From Porites lobata (lineage: Eukaryota > Cnidaria > Anthozoa > Scleractinia > Poritidae), in the NCBI GenBank assembly GCA_942486035.1, contig CALNXK010000041.1:570001-634000 (forward strand): DNA of 64,000 nt, read 5' to 3'. The translations under genes were made by a program, and so were the position numbers. Each line of letters opens with the position of its first letter. The stretch's first letter is position 1. Below are positions 60,948 to 64,000 of this stretch, piece after piece. The notes under the pieces are model-generated. The model made no database searches. It worked only from the letters and a program-made list of their open reading frames with translations, and was not told the origin of the DNA.

Positions 60948-63900
60948 TTTATTACTCCAATGTAGATGGTTTGGAGGTTAGCTATAGAGGTCACTCAGTG
61001 ATTCACATGGGTTGATGCGATGCTTGATCATTGCCGTGAGTTTTCTAATGGCTATTAACATAAGATGAGGAGATCAGCAGATAAGAAGAATTAAAAAAAA
61101 ACTCTCGAACGTTGAAACGAACTTTGACATTGATAAAATGTATCGAGCAACTGAGGCTGCCAAGCTCATGCGGGGAGATAAGTGTTCTGTCACATCATCT
61201 GGTGAAGATAGTAAAAAATTGATTTCTTCAGTATATTTCACGATCAGTTTTTATTACACAAATATGGAAAGAAAGAAAAAAGAACATTAGCCTCCTTGAG
61301 TCCTCACAATTCTCTGGCCAAATCAGTCCATTTTGTGCAAAGATAATTACATGCCGGATCCACCCATTTTCACCAGGGCCGGGGTGCAGCCTCCCCCCAG
61401 GGAGGGGTTCTTCTTTACAACAGACTAATGGGGTAAGAAAAGTTCTTCACATTTACGGTTAGCAAACGTACCAGAATGTTTGTACCGTAGCTAAAAAGTA
61501 AAGTGTTCTTCATTCAGTAAAAGGTACATACTTAAATGGAAAGTGACTAAGTTGCATTGGGATCGCGAAAATTACATATTTCCCAAAATTGACTAAATGA
61601 TGTGGTCTATAATTGGTCACAGAATAGACTGCAATAGGGTAGGAGCTCTGAGAGGCCAGCGGCACATACACAGCAAAAAATAACTCTAAGGGAGCACCCC
61701 ACTCTTACAACAGGTCGATCCCTTACAAATACGATTCTGGGGTAGCCATTAAGAAATGTAGACTAGCAAGAGCCCATAAGATTTCCAAATCTCCTCAGCT
61801 TTAAGTTCCTCTCAAATCAGCAGTCAGTTCCTGCGTCAGATAGATATCCAGCTGTATTGCGCTTCTACATTCAGTCATCAGTAGTGGAAAATAAATACCA
61901 TCACAGTGGACAATGATCACAGCGAATTTCTAATTTCGACACTCAATATTGGCCTGTTATTTTCACACATTTCAGTTGAAATAAAATAAGTAACAGTTTT
62001 CCTGAGACAGGTAAATGTTACGTTTTTTCCCTTCGCCGGTTCGTTCTCCTATATTCTGCAGCAGTCGCAACCCAACCGCTTTCCAGACTGCGAACCGACA
62101 TTGTTAAAATCAAATATTCTACCGTTGTTTGTTGCAGCAGCTAAAGGCGCAATTAAACAAGAACTATTTTCTAGGATTAACACTATTTTTCTCCCAGACA
62201 TGGAAAGAAACGCAACGTTTTAGTCACTGGAAATTATATTAAATCACAGTGGTGATTTGGGATACATAAATTCCGTTGCATAATATTTTTAACCACGTCT
62301 ACGGTCAATACTAACTTACAATTAAAAATGCTATTGTGAATCAACTCCAGGAACCCCACCCAAGCAAATCAACATGTTACAACTTGCTCCAGACTTACAT
62401 TTTCAGCGTGACTTGCGCGATCTTTGTTTCAGCATCTCAATTTTATCCGTTAACTTTCTTTCGTTCTGCCTTAGCTGGAATTAAATTCAGCGTCTTGTTG
62501 TTCTCTTATTGCCAACAAAAAGCGTGTTAAGAACTGCGCTTAGCGTAAGACATAATCATCGACTCACACTTAAATGACAACCAACAGATTTATCTGTCAA
62601 TTGAAATACGCTTGTTTTGTTCAACAAGGTGGTGTAATTTTCAGCTCAGATCCAATGGTGAGGCAACATTAGATAACGTCAAAGATAAATTTAGCTCTTG
62701 TGGGTTTCAAAAACGCAGCGACTCTACCCACCTCAATTATTTTAGCTTTTGAAGGAGTGATTGATAGTAAATACGCAACAGTTGAGTACACTCAACAGAA
62801 TGAAGGAATTTTGTGATAGATTTCATAAATGAATTGTTTTTCAACAATTAGTACCTTTTAAAATAGTTAAGCAGGTGTAAATCGTGAAACGGTCTGTGAT
62901 TGGTTAAGGGATAAAGACACAGCAGGAAATTAGCGGCAAAACACGACAACCTTTTTGAAGGTCAGAAAGAGCGCGAAATTTGGTGGCCGATCAGTCAAAT
63001 CTAACGTTTGTTCATTATATTCGTCGACGTTTATGGTTATGGTTAACAGTCAAATCTTCACTAAAAACCAAAGATACTTTCTTGCGTGTTACCTCAGCCT
63101 TAGTTTGGATTCACGGATCTATACTCAGTATTTTAAACGTAATGAGAAGATACCATTATATCTTAACATTCAAACACATCAGGAGGCTGGATACAGCACT
63201 GACCATATCTTTCTCAGTGAGTTAAAGATTGATATGATTCAAATTGACTGAGAACGAAGTGTAACATGCTGGGCTCCACAGATATCCCTGATTAGTCGTT
63301 TAGTACTTAACACAAATTCATTAAAACATTTTAATTAAGTGTAATTACTGGCGCACGTCAGATCAATTTGAAAAAGCTGTTTGTAGGAATGTGAGAAAAT
63401 GGCCACACCGATTTAAAAAGATGAAACCCTCACTGTTCTGAACTGGAATACTTTGGAGATAAAGTAAACGTAACTGTTCGGTTGTATTTTCAACTGACAT
63501 CTCCGCCACACCCGAAGCACCTGCTTAAATTCACTGTCCGATCCGGACCTAGGGTTGCAAAGGTGCTCAACGAAGTTTCGTAAGGGCGCTATACTACTTC
63601 CCCTTTTTAGGTACCTCTTTGGCAAAGTTTATATCGAGAAATGGTATCCTTTTCACAAAAGTTAAGTTTACTGTATCTCTTGTCTAGACCCTTAGAATGA
63701 AGTTAATAAAACATATTAAGAAAATATACAAAAATTTAAAATCGTTGTATCATCTGTTTGAAACATTTCAATAACGGTCATAAATAGAACTAAAAATCTC
63801 CCTACTCTTCCACATACTCCAACTCGTAAAAAGCCCTTCCTTTTCATATACCTGAAGCCCATAAAAGATAATTCAAACTCCTCGCGTAGGCTAATATTTA

Positions 63901-64000
63901 TAGTAACCCCTTCTCCCGAATAGAAAATGAAAATAATACTATTTTGTGTGATCGCGTAGAACGTTTGGCACCTTGTTCTATTTCAAAAAAGCTTTTATAT
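60948..64000. other. Kinesin upstream region and unassigned sequence
   Basis: Probable kinesin 5' UTR and promoter lie just above 60947, but no TATA box or obvious site is visible. The remainder is AT-rich with scattered open frames under 100 codons (for example 62955-63251, 63413-63625) that have no recognisable domain. No gene enters from the right edge that I can identify. Confidence 0.5.

Noticed and set aside
1..64000. CRISPR array or bacterial-type operon
   Set aside because: Split genes with GT-AG introns throughout; the only regular direct repeat (664-2131) has ~108-bp units with no repeat-spacer alternation.

Overview
The window looks like a piece of a metazoan nuclear genome, most likely from a cnidarian and probably an anthozoan such as a stony coral. 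The genes carry many GT-AG introns, the DNA is AT-rich, animal-specific genes are present (drebrin-like, HIGD2A, 6-pyruvoyl-tetrahydropterin synthase), and short DNA-transposon remnants are dense. The species assignment is inference; no rRNA or mitochondrial marker is present to settle it.

Layout. 1-8.8 kb is intergenic and made largely of mobile DNA: an array of ~108-bp repeats split by a decayed Tc1/mariner element, a 1.2-kb hAT-like element with an exact 8-bp target duplication, a 1.5-kb foldback element with a second repeat nested in its loop, a 156-bp hairpin repeat, and a reverse-transcriptase fragment. 8.86-22.59 kb (+) is a complete 17-exon drebrin-like gene (560 aa: ADF-H, charged helix, Pro/Glu repeats, two SH3 domains). 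28.86-32.22 kb (+) is a tandem copy of its last four exons plus 3' UTR, with open frames and all splice phases kept, but with substitutions at SH3 core positions. 33.42-36.23 kb (-) is HIGD2A and 36.35-37.26 kb (+) is MRPL35; these two nuclear genes for mitochondrial proteins diverge from a 118-bp promoter. 38.86-60.95 kb (-) is a 22-exon kinesin of 1,987 aa whose reading phase is continuous through every junction I called. An intronless 6-pyruvoyl-tetrahydropterin synthase gene (59.14-59.60 kb, -) lies inside the kinesin's second intron. 60.95-64 kb has no recognisable gene.

How the genes relate. HIGD2A (cytochrome oxidase assembly) and MRPL35 (mitoribosome large subunit) plausibly share regulation, and both start codons sit in AAGATGGCG motifs like the YY1 site. 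Drebrin-like (actin and endocytosis) and the kinesin (microtubules) are cytoskeletal but show no sign of joint control. The introns hold many short transposon remnants, several with intact target-site duplications (TA, TAA, 9-bp), which shows mobilisation by several different DNA-transposon superfamilies.

The most notable items are the drebrin-like terminal-exon duplication, the ~60-residue insert in the kinesin motor domain, the nested intronless PTS, the divergent mitochondrial promoter, and a hammerhead-like motif in a repeat remnant. All gene models were made by eye; no alignment or transcript search was possible.
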